DNA from: an uncultured Treponema sp.
GTDB taxonomy: Bacteria; Spirochaetota; Spirochaetia; Treponematales; Treponemataceae
DNA length: 7,293 nt
Reading direction: 5' to 3'
Assembly (NCBI GenBank): GCA_937892225.1
Contig: CALAUH010000237.1
Coordinates: 1 to 7,293 of the forward strand
In this document: positions 1-5,525 of the stretch, in pieces
Layout of the letters: every line of letters starts with the position of its first letter
Position numbering within the stretch: the first letter of the stretch is position 1
The notes under the pieces: model-generated
What the model saw: the letters and a program-made list of their open reading frames with translations, nothing else
What the model was told of the DNA's origin: nothing
Databases searched by the model: none
Position numbers and translations under genes: made by a program

Positions 1-33
1 ACACTGTTGCGTTTGCGTGGGCGTGGGGAAATG

Positions 34-801
34 ATGACAAATAAAGAGATTTTACAGATTGCAATGCAGCAGTCGGCATGGAATCTTGGTGCTGGGCCTA
101 GTGATTTTGAAAAAAGCGAACACGTTTTTGTAGATTTTAATCTCAGCCCGAACGCGTGCAAATATCTTCAACTTCCTATAAACGCAAATCTTATTTCTTA
201 CGGGAATAATATTGTTGCCGGAACTTCGCCTGAAAATTGCGAAATTATAAAAGAGTATGTCGGCAAGTTTGAATGGTACCACTGTTTTGAAGCACCTAAC
301 ATGCACTGGCTTAGCGAACGTCTTTTGCCACTTGGCCAGAAAATCTGTTTTATGGCTGAATATTTTTTGCCGGATGTAAATAAACTTAAGCGTCTGGAAT
401 GCGGTTACGAACTTCGGGTATTGGAGCAGAAAGATTTTGCTTCTTTGTATCTGCCTGAATGGAGCAATGCACTTTGCGAAAAACGTAAGGAACTGGACTG
501 TCTTGGTGTTGGCGCTTACGATAACGGAAAACTCGTCGGTTTTGCAGCCTGTTCTGCCGATGCCCAAAATATGTGGCAGATTGGTGTTGATGTTTTGCCT
601 GAGTACCGCCGCCAAGGAATTGCTGCCAGCGTTACAAGTAATCTTGCAGTGGAAATTCTTGAGCGCGGAAAAGTTCCATTTTATTGCTGTGCCTGGTCAA
701 ATATTCGCTCGGCACGTAATGCAATTAAAGCGGGATTTGTTCCAAGCTGGATTGAAATGACAATAAAACCTGCTGACGTTGTTGATGAGATGAATAAATA
801 G
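34..801 (+). CDS. GNAT family N-acetyltransferase, two-part (about 255 aa)
   Basis: Predicted cytoplasmic acetyl-CoA-dependent N-acetyltransferase; the substrate is unknown. The C-terminal part (about residues 125-255) is a recognisable GNAT domain. It has a beta-strand followed by the acetyl-CoA pyrophosphate loop in the form EYRRQGIA (R/Q-x-x-G-x-A type), then a helix, and later WSNIRSARNAIKAGF, the usual N/S-x-x-A-x-x-x-Y/A-x-K-x-GF ending. The N-terminal 120 residues do not look like a second GNAT domain. The overall length and plan recall the ZmaR-like GNAT_acetyltran group, which is an inference from memory. The frame is open from a TTG at 7, but GGGG at 25-28 sits 5 bases before the second of two tandem ATGs (31 and 34), so 34 is preferred and 31 is nearly as good. 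The gene ends with TAG at 799-801. It stands alone in the window, and its promoter would lie to the left of it. Confidence 0.85.
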   Translation: MTNKEILQIAMQQSAWNLGAGPSDFEKSEHVFVDFNLSPNACKYLQLPINANLISYGNNIVAGTSPENCEIIKEYVGKFEWYHCFEAPNMHWLSERLLPLGQKICFMAEYFLPDVNKLKRLECGYELRVLEQKDFASLYLPEWSNALCEKRKELDCLGVGAYDNGKLVGFAACSADAQNMWQIGVDVLPEYRRQGIAASVTSNLAVEILERGKVPFYCCAWSNIRSARNAIKAGFVPSWIEMTIKPADVVDEMNK

Positions 802-844
802 GCGGAGTTGTTAGGAAGTAAATAAAGTTTGCCGTCTTACAGAT

Positions 845-1001
845 TTGCCGAGTGGGACTGGGGTTTATTGCAAATCATTTTAATGTGCCAGTTACAGATT
901 TAATTTTTATTGGCGATGAACAGAAAGATGTTGATTGCGCAAAGAACGCCTGATGTGAGTTTGTTCATATTAAAGCATTTTTCGTTTTGTCAGAAAATTA
1001 A
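845..1001 (+). pseudogene. Decayed C-terminal remnant of a HAD phosphatase
   Basis: No intact gene lies here, but the frame beginning at 864 reads FIANHFNVPVTDLIFIGDEQ and continues KDVDCAKNA before a TGA at 951. It resumes as CEFVHIKAFF and stops at 999-1001. IFIGDEQKDVDCAKNA is the classic HAD motif IV (hydrophobic strand, GD, x3-4, D, then an alanine-rich helix). Families of this type read AKNAGC at the position of the TGA, so that stop looks like a nonsense mutation of a glycine codon. Just upstream, PSGTG (848-862) lies one frame away and would join the motif if one G of the GGGG run at 860-863 were removed; it resembles the K-P-x-x-G of HAD motif III. No start codon, motif I or motif II remains. 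The remnant is not a close copy of the intact HAD gene downstream, whose motif IV reads GDGGSDE. The rest of 802-1013 shows nothing else. Confidence 0.55.
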
Positions 1002-1013
1002 ACCCCAAATTTA

Positions 1014-1042
1014 TTAAAATAAATCCTTATTTTAGGTATAAT
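1014..1042 (+). promoter_or_regulatory. Sigma70-type promoter for the HAD hydrolase gene
   Basis: A perfect TATAAT lies at 1037-1042, with TTAAAA (4 of 6 matches to TTGACA) at 1014-1019 and a 17-bp spacer. Transcription would start near 1049, giving a leader of about 137 nt that contains the whole GC-rich element. The flanking DNA is AT-rich, so chance matches are possible, but the perfect -10 and correct spacing favour a real promoter. Confidence 0.55.
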
Positions 1043-1063
1043 TTTTTATATTCTCTAATTTAA

Positions 1064-1170
1064 GGCCGCGGCGAGCGTGGAAGCCCGTAGTCGACCGCAG
1101 CGAACGTATGTGAGCGAGGACGATGAGCGTTAGCGAAGGCTGGAAGGCGAGTTGGTGTTGAGACTCCGCC
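1064..1170 (+). repeat. GC-rich interspersed-type element in the 5' leader
   Basis: This 107-bp block is about 64% G+C by hand count, in a neighbourhood well below 45%, and its edges are abrupt (AT-only sequence before 1061, an A-run after 1170). It is built from variations on a short word: AGCG or AGCGA occurs at 1074, 1099, 1113, 1126 and 1132, with related GGAAGC/GGAAGG words at 1079 and 1142. Neither strand carries a plausible protein. It sits between a good promoter and the ribosome binding site of the HAD gene, so it should be transcribed. It looks like one copy of a dispersed non-coding repeat, but only this copy is visible in the window and I cannot confirm other copies. I found no long perfect hairpin in it. 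Confidence 0.5.
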
Positions 1171-1185
1171 AAAAAAGGAAAAAAA

Positions 1186-1863
1186 ATGATTAAAGCTGTA
1201 ATTTTTGATATGTACGAAACTTTGATTTCTCTTTATGCTCATCCGGTTTACCTTGGAAAGCAGGCTGCGGCTGATATTGGCATTTCGGAGGAAAAATTTC
1301 GTAAAACTTGGGATCCGACTGAAATTGACAGGTCGCTTGGAAAAGTTCATTTTGAGGATGTAATTTTGCAGATTCTTAATGAAAACGGGGTTTATTCTGA
1401 TGAACTGTTTAATAAAATTACGACTAGTCGCAAAAATAACACAAAGATTGCTTTTGAACATATGCATCCCGAAATTATTCCTATGTTTGAGAAGCTTAAA
1501 GCCCGCGGATTAAAAATTGCACTAATTTCTAATTGTTTTTTTGAAGAACGGGATGGAATTGTGGATGGGCCACTTTGGAAATATTTTGACTGTGCCTGCC
1601 TTTCGTGCGAACTTGCGCTTAGAAAACCTGATGTAAAGATTTTCGAACATTGTTTACGGGAACTTGGTTTACGGGCAGAAGAATGTCTTTACGTTGGTGA
1701 CGGTGGCAGCGATGAACTTGAAACTGCTGAACTTGTCGGTATGAACGCTGCTCAGGCCTGTTGGTATTTAATTGATAATCCTCGGCAACCTGCAAAACGA
1801 AAAGAAGGATTTGTTCACTTGGAAATACCATTAGAAGTTTGTAGGCAAGTAGAAAAATATTAA
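1186..1863 (+). CDS. HAD-superfamily hydrolase, subfamily IA type (225 aa)
   Basis: Cytoplasmic HAD-fold hydrolase; the substrate is not predictable. Motif I is FDMYET with the nucleophile Asp8, followed by an alpha-helical cap (about residues 15-95). Motif II is LISN with Ser115, motif III is RKP with Lys147, and motif IV is YVGDGGSDE with Asp172 and Asp176. The residue two after the nucleophile is Tyr10 rather than the Asp that acts as acid/base in most HAD phosphatases. The D-x-Y-x-T form is known from L-2-haloacid dehalogenases and some uncharacterised HADs, so phosphatase activity should not be assumed. The start is well supported: AAGGA at 1175-1179 lies 6 bases before ATG 1186. The gene is monocistronic in appearance, with a long GC-rich leader upstream and a new promoter downstream. 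The length is normal for the subfamily. Confidence 0.9.
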   Translation: MIKAVIFDMYETLISLYAHPVYLGKQAAADIGISEEKFRKTWDPTEIDRSLGKVHFEDVILQILNENGVYSDELFNKITTSRKNNTKIAFEHMHPEIIPMFEKLKARGLKIALISNCFFEERDGIVDGPLWKYFDCACLSCELALRKPDVKIFEHCLRELGLRAEECLYVGDGGSDELETAELVGMNAAQACWYLIDNPRQPAKRKEGFVHLEIPLEVCRQVEKY

Positions 1864-1875
1864 ACCACAACTTTA

Positions 1876-1904
1876 TTCAACAAAATAACCATTAAATCTA
1901 TAAT
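1876..1904 (+). promoter_or_regulatory. Promoter of the three-gene GNAT operon
   Basis: A perfect TATAAT at 1899-1904 is preceded, 17 bp upstream, by a weak -35 (TTCAAC, 3 of 6) at 1876-1881. The predicted transcription start is near 1911, only about 12 nt before ATG 1923. The leader would thus contain little more than the GGAGG ribosome binding site. Confidence 0.5.
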
Positions 1905-1922
1905 CACATTATGGAGGCTTTT

Positions 1923-2480
1923 ATGGAAAAAGATATTGCTAAATTAAAACCCGTTTTAGAAACCGAACGTTTGATTGTCCGTCCAATTATGCCGGATGAT
2001 TATCTTGATGCTTTTGAATGGTGCGGCGACCCGGTTGTAAATAAGTTCATGCTTTATTCTCTTTACACAAAAGCCGAAGATGTTCGTTCCTGGCTTGAAA
2101 GCATTGATCATACAAATCCTGATTCTTATGAATACTGTTTTGTTGAAAAGGATACTGGAAAAGTTATTGGAAGCGGCGGTCTTTACTATCACGATGATTT
2201 GGATGTTTGGGCTGTAGGTTACAACTTACGTCACGACCGCTGGGGCAAAGGTTTTGTTACAGAAGCAGAACGTGCAATTATTGAACACGTAAAATCGGTT
2301 CATGGCATTCGAGAACTTCAGGGGGAATTTGCAGTTGATAATCCTGGTAGCGGTCGTGTAATGGAAAAGCTGGGAATGAGTTTTTTACAGGACACTGAGT
2401 ACACAAAATGGGATGGAAGTGCAACGTTTAAGGCTAAGATTTATTCAAGTCTTGGAGAGAAAGGGACAAAACATAACTAG
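1923..2480 (+). CDS. GNAT N-acetyltransferase, RimJ/RimL type (185 aa)
   Basis: Cytoplasmic acetyl-CoA-dependent acetyltransferase of the Acetyltransf_3 (RimJ/RimL-like) group. This group includes ribosomal-protein N-terminal acetyltransferases and many enzymes acting on small molecules; the substrate here is unknown. The N-terminus carries the hallmark ETERLIVRPI followed by an acidic D-D-Y stretch. The middle has GYNLRHDRWGKGFVTEA, the strand and pyrophosphate-binding loop (R-W-G-K-G-F). The end has VDNPGSGRVMEKLGM, matching the N-x-x-S-x-x-x-x-E-K-x-G-M/F signature. GGAGG at 1913-1917 lies 5 bases before ATG 1923. The ATG at 1911 overlaps this ribosome binding site and the predicted transcription start, so it is unlikely to be used. 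It is the first gene of a run of three GNAT-fold genes; the next starts 8 bp after its stop. Confidence 0.92.
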   Translation: MEKDIAKLKPVLETERLIVRPIMPDDYLDAFEWCGDPVVNKFMLYSLYTKAEDVRSWLESIDHTNPDSYEYCFVEKDTGKVIGSGGLYYHDDLDVWAVGYNLRHDRWGKGFVTEAERAIIEHVKSVHGIRELQGEFAVDNPGSGRVMEKLGMSFLQDTEYTKWDGSATFKAKIYSSLGEKGTKHN

Positions 2481-2488
2481 GAAAAAAT

Positions 2489-3277
2489 ATGAATGATGAA
2501 AAAAGAAACGAAATACTCAAACTTGAAAAAATTGCCGCTCATTCTCATCCTGCACTCGAGCTTTTAAATGAAAGTGACTGGATTATCCAGTTTGCAGAAG
2601 GATATACTCGACGTGCAAATTCCGTTCTTCCAGGTTCCGAAAGTAATAATTTTGAAGAATTAGTTTCCAAATGCGAAAATCTTTATCAAAATAAAAATCT
2701 TCCTTGTATTTTTAAAATGACTGACGCTGCTCCAGCCAAACTTAATGACTATCTTGAATTACGCGGATATAAACACGAAGCAGATACAAATGTGATGACT
2801 GTTCCCGCCAATTCTGTCAATTTTCAGGAACGTTGCGAATCAATTATCGAATCAGAAAATACAGGAGTGATTATCACTTCTACCCCAGATGAAGATTGGC
2901 TAAAATGTTTCTTTGCATTCGAAAATATAAATGATTCAAAATCTACAGAAATTGCAAAACGTCAGTTTAATCTTATTGATGAAAACGAAAATTTTTCTGC
3001 CGTTTACTGTCGCATTCAGATTCACGGTGTTGATGTTGCGGTTGCTTCTGCTGTAATTGAAAATGGAGTTGCTTTTTTGCTGAACGTTGTTGTCAATGAA
3101 AAAGTTCGTGGCAAAGGTTACGGCAAAATTCTTGTAAAAGAAACTCTGGAAGCAGCGTGCAATTTTGGCGCAGAAAAACTTTGTCTTCAGGTTGTGGCCG
3201 ATAACTCAGTTGCTGTAAAAATGTACGAAAGTTTTGGTTTTAAGTTCTTGTACAAATACTGGTATATGGTAAAATAG
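2489..3277 (+). CDS. Two-domain GNAT N-acetyltransferase with GYTRRANSV motif (262 aa)
   Basis: Predicted cytoplasmic acetyltransferase with unknown substrate. The N-terminal region contains WIIQFAEGYTRRANSV (residues 31-46), a signature of a group of two-part GNAT proteins about 240-260 residues long, in which a GNAT-like N-terminal part precedes the catalytic domain. The C-terminal domain (about 125-262) has LNVVVNEKVRGKGYGKIL, a fully canonical acetyl-CoA loop (R208-G-K-G-Y-G213). It also has VVADNSVAVKMYESFGF, the conserved N-x-x-A-x-x-x-Y-x-x-x-GF ending. The 8-bp gap after the upstream gene and a ribosome binding site (AGGAAA from 2479) that overlaps the preceding TAG stop indicate co-transcription and probably coupled translation. 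The gene ends at TAG 3275-3277, four bases before the next start. Confidence 0.9.
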   Translation: MNDEKRNEILKLEKIAAHSHPALELLNESDWIIQFAEGYTRRANSVLPGSESNNFEELVSKCENLYQNKNLPCIFKMTDAAPAKLNDYLELRGYKHEADTNVMTVPANSVNFQERCESIIESENTGVIITSTPDEDWLKCFFAFENINDSKSTEIAKRQFNLIDENENFSAVYCRIQIHGVDVAVASAVIENGVAFLLNVVVNEKVRGKGYGKILVKETLEAACNFGAEKLCLQVVADNSVAVKMYESFGFKFLYKYWYMVK

Positions 3278-3281
3278 CCTC

Positions 3282-3863
3282 ATGCAACTGGAAAAATTTG
3301 ATCTAAAAAACATTCCGCAGATTGTTGACCGCGTAAAAAGCATGTGGTCCCCAGATTATGGTGATGAAAAATTTCGTCGCACATATGTAGAAATGGTAGT
3401 TCGCCACAATATGGCCGCAAACGACATGCAGTTCCAGCTTACAGAAAACGGTAAACTACGTGCCATCACATTTGCAGAAAAAAAAGATGAAGAAAACAGC
3501 ATTGAGCAGTGGTTTTCGTGTCAGTATATATCTCTTACGCCTGATCAGCAGACTTTTTTCAAAAACGGCCGCGAATATCTTCACATGATGGACCAGAAAA
3601 CTTTTTCTTTTATGAAAGAGGATGATGTAAAACTAAGTCTGTTTGTAAGCCTTAAAACCGGTTGGGGAAAAAAGATTTTAACTGCTGCCATGGAACTTTT
3701 CCGTTCACGCGGTTATAAAAACATGTTCCTTTGGACAGACTGCGAATGCGACGTAGACTGGTACTTTGAACGCGGTTACGAACTTGTAGAAAAAGCTGTT
3801 TATGAACCGTTTTCTGGTGATGGGTTTGAATATTTGACATACATTTTTAATAAAAAATTGTAA
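3282..3863 (+). CDS. Divergent GNAT-fold acetyltransferase (193 aa)
   Basis: Third member of the GNAT run and the least canonical. The C-terminal half shows the expected order of elements. A strand ends in LSLFVSLKTGWGKKILTAAM, where K125-T-G-W-G-K replaces the usual R/Q-x-x-G-x-G. A helix RSRGYKNMFLWTD follows, then DWYFERGYELVE (about 159-170), which takes the place of the Y-x-K-x-GF ending. The N-terminal third has helices suited to substrate binding but no motif I can name. The start ATG 3282 is 4 bp after the preceding stop. I see no good ribosome binding site (the upstream bases are TATGGTAAAATAGCCTC), so translation probably depends on coupling to the upstream gene. Function and substrate are unknown; catalytic activity is likely but not certain given the altered loop. 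Confidence 0.8.
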   Translation: MQLEKFDLKNIPQIVDRVKSMWSPDYGDEKFRRTYVEMVVRHNMAANDMQFQLTENGKLRAITFAEKKDEENSIEQWFSCQYISLTPDQQTFFKNGREYLHMMDQKTFSFMKEDDVKLSLFVSLKTGWGKKILTAAMELFRSRGYKNMFLWTDCECDVDWYFERGYELVEKAVYEPFSGDGFEYLTYIFNKKL

Positions 3864-3903
3864 TTATCAAATATAAAATAAAGCGCCGTAATTTTTTTAT
3901 CAC

Positions 3904-4755
3904 TTATTTTTTATTATTTTTTCTCTTGTTGATAAAAAGTACAATTCCAAGAGAAAGAAGATTTGAAAGTACAATTCTGATTATCTGCATTTCATCAGTT
4001 CCTGTAGAACTTACAACGTGTAAAAAGTTTCCAATAAAATTGTTGAAAAAATGTTCAGAAAGACCAACCCAAAGTACACCTGTCATGTTCACACAAGTGC
4101 CCCATTCAATTGCAAGAATACCGGCAAGAATTATATATCCGATTGCAAATACAACTGCCATTAAGACAGTCATGTCGCCATCCATAACACCTTTTATACA
4201 CATAATAACATGCCACCATCCGAATAAAAGCGCCTGAATGTAATTTGCTTTTTTAAATCCCCATTTATCCTGAACAGTTTTTAAGATGAAGCCGCGGAAT
4301 AATCCTTCTTCTGCAAGAACGTTGATGATATTTACGCCAATACAAATTAAAACAGCACCAATTGAAAGGCTGACTTCCGCAGTTGCACCTGTAAGTCCAA
4401 AGTTAGTAATGTAAGCAGAAAGATAAGGAGATTTTCCCTGAAGAATAAGAATCAACATCTCAATTCCATAAGAAATTGCAAAAGTAAAGATACCAAGTCC
4501 AAAACCGCAGCCAATATATTTAAATGTATTTTTGTATTTTAATCCGATGTCCGAAAACTTAAGATTGCAATATTTCATTGCAATTAATGTGCCGACTATA
4601 CAGCAAATTTTGCAGATTACATTATCAGCTAAAACTGTGTGTTCTTCTGTTCTGATAAATATAAATTCAATGAATTTAATAATTGATAAAACTATAAAAA
4701 GTATTGTTATAATAGAAATAATCTGTTTTTTTGATTTGTTGATTGTGTTTTCCAT
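3904..4755 (-). CDS. CPBP family intramembrane metalloprotease (CAAX/Abi type, 283 aa)
   Basis: Multi-pass membrane protein of the CPBP (CAAX protease and bacteriocin-processing, formerly Abi) family. The family includes Rce1-like intramembrane glutamyl or metal-dependent proteases and bacteriocin self-immunity proteins. The conserved active-site motifs are all present: EEGLFRGF (Glu149, Glu150, Arg154), FGWWHV (Phe178, His182) and HFFNN (His235, Asn239). Hydrophobic segments lie at about 11-34, 45-62, 77-105, 130-147, 172-188, 195-217, 222-240 and 258-276, ending in a basic KRKNNKK tail. There is no cleavable signal peptide; the first segment is an anchor. AGGAG (4763-4767) sits 7 bases before ATG 4755. 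It lies 16 bp downstream of the TetR-type gene on the same strand and is almost certainly its co-transcribed target. The substrate is unknown; roles in peptide processing, envelope stress or self-immunity are possible. Confidence 0.9.
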   Translation of the reverse strand: MENTINKSKKQIISIITILFIVLSIIKFIEFIFIRTEEHTVLADNVICKICCIVGTLIAMKYCNLKFSDIGLKYKNTFKYIGCGFGLGIFTFAISYGIEMLILILQGKSPYLSAYITNFGLTGATAEVSLSIGAVLICIGVNIINVLAEEGLFRGFILKTVQDKWGFKKANYIQALLFGWWHVIMCIKGVMDGDMTVLMAVVFAIGYIILAGILAIEWGTCVNMTGVLWVGLSEHFFNNFIGNFLHVVSSTGTDEMQIIRIVLSNLLSLGIVLFINKRKNNKK

Positions 4756-4771
4756 ATATAAACTCCTGTAA

Positions 4772-5404
4772 TTATTTTAAATTGGAAAGTTGATTTAAGA
4801 TTTCATCATTGATAATGTCCAGATTAAATGGGGTGAGCATTGATGAAAATAATTTACATTTTTTTACAATTTCTTCTGGTGAGCAGTCAAAAACAAGCGG
4901 ATTTATCCAGAAGTTGATAATCAAAACGAGAAGTTCCGCCAGTTGTTCTGGAAATTCTGTTTTAATTGAGCCGTCTTGAATTCCTTGGTTGATGATTGGA
5001 AGAACGAACATTGGAGCTACTTCATTTTTAATTTCTTCCAGAAGTGAATAAAGCATTTTTGGATTTTTGGAATAATCAATTTTTACAGCTGCAGAATGAT
5101 TCGAAATTGCACTTTCCAAAGATTTTTTAAGTACAAGTTCTATTTTCTGGCGGCCAGTAAATTGCGGCGCTTTTATAACTGCTTCAATTTCATCATCAGA
5201 AGCAGCGGAAAGCTGGTAGATTACAGCCTGATAAATCTCTTCTTTAGATTTAAAGTGACTGTAAATTGCACCTTTTGTAAGTCCACCAAGATTGCTGATA
5301 ATATCATTTAAAGATGTGTTTTCGTAACCTTTTTCTAAAAAGAGTTTTGTTGCTACGCTGATAATCAGTTGTTCAGTTTTTTCAGGATATTTGTTTCTTG
5401 ACAT
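4772..5404 (-). CDS. TetR/AcrR-family transcriptional repressor (210 aa)
   Basis: One-component regulator. The N-terminal DNA-binding domain (about residues 8-55) has the standard TetR plan: ATKLFLEKGYENTSLNDI, then LTKGAIYSHFKSKEEIYQAV with the recognition helix GAIYSHF. The C-terminal ligand-binding domain (60-210) is all-helical and specific to its unknown ligand. The frame is open up to 5506, but ATG 5404 is the right start: it begins MSRNKYPEKT, has AAGG (5411-5414) six bases upstream, and lies just downstream of a consensus promoter; a start further upstream would lie within or before that promoter. Two matching palindromes overlap the promoter, pointing to autorepression. The next gene, 16 bp downstream, is a CPBP membrane protease that would share this control. 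Length is typical for the family. Confidence 0.93.
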   Translation of the reverse strand: MSRNKYPEKTEQLIISVATKLFLEKGYENTSLNDIISNLGGLTKGAIYSHFKSKEEIYQAVIYQLSAASDDEIEAVIKAPQFTGRQKIELVLKKSLESAISNHSAAVKIDYSKNPKMLYSLLEEIKNEVAPMFVLPIINQGIQDGSIKTEFPEQLAELLVLIINFWINPLVFDCSPEEIVKKCKLFSSMLTPFNLDIINDEILNQLSNLK

Positions 5405-5412
5405 ATATAACC

Positions 5413-5433
5413 TTACATACCAATGGTATGTAA
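5413..5433. promoter_or_regulatory. TetR operator O1, perfect palindrome over the +1 site
   Basis: A 21-bp perfect inverted repeat: TTACATACCA and TGGTATGTAA with one central base (5423). It covers the predicted transcription start and reaches the ribosome binding site of the TetR gene. A repressor bound here would block initiation. Its sequence is matched by a second copy 28 bp away, which supports it being a specific protein-binding site. Confidence 0.85.
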
Positions 5434-5437
5434 TTGT

Positions 5438-5466
5438 ATTATAGATACCGTTGGTATGTATGTCAA
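5438..5466 (-). promoter_or_regulatory. Consensus promoter of the TetR-CPBP operon
   Basis: Read on the minus strand, TTGACA (5466-5461) and TATAAT (5443-5438) both match the sigma70 consensus perfectly and are separated by exactly 17 bp. The predicted start of transcription is around 5431-5432, giving a leader of about 27 nt before ATG 5404. A promoter this strong needs tight repression, which the two overlapping operators would supply. Confidence 0.88.
5442..5460. promoter_or_regulatory. TetR operator O2, filling the promoter spacer
   Basis: A 19-bp near-palindrome (TAGATACCG, T, TGGTATGTA on the plus strand) that matches O1 at 16 of 19 positions. It occupies the entire 17-bp spacer between -35 and -10 and overlaps the last 2 bp of the -10 hexamer. 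Its spacing from O1 is exactly 28 bp, somewhat under three helical turns. Confidence 0.82.
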
Positions 5467-5525
5467 GAGTTAATTTGGATAATTCAATGGTTGTTGCCAA
5501 TAACACAGTTGCAATTAATACTTAC

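Noticed and set aside
52..615. Long minus-strand reading frame opposite the first GNAT gene
   Set aside because: It is a shadow of a gene with a clear GNAT motif; the product is a composition artefact without a recognisable domain.
801..1170. GGCGGAGT at 801-808 and ACTCCGCC at 1163-1170 as terminal inverted repeats of a small mobile element
   Set aside because: Only 8 bp match, there is no target duplication or transposase, and the left copy touches the stop codon of the GNAT gene; chance is a sufficient explanation.
1060..1467. Minus-strand reading frame of 135 codons across the GC-rich element
   Set aside because: It is antisense to the HAD gene, has no family resemblance, and its Arg/Pro-rich end simply reflects the GC-rich element.
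3850..3903. Possible bidirectional terminator between the converging genes (TAAAAAATT at 3851-3859 and AATTTTTTT near 3890-3898)
   Set aside because: The arms are A/T only with a loop of about 30 bases and there is no GC-rich stem; this is ordinary AT-rich spacer sequence.
5490..5504. Quasi-palindrome GTTGTTGCCAATAAC upstream of the TetR promoter
   Set aside because: The 7-bp arms need one G-T pair, there is no second copy, it does not resemble the TetR operator, and no T-run follows on the minus strand to make it a terminator for the AraC-type gene.
5405..5506. N-terminal extension of the TetR protein from 5506
   Set aside because: It runs through the operators and the consensus promoter and adds residues that do not resemble any TetR N-terminus; ATG 5404 has its own ribosome binding site.
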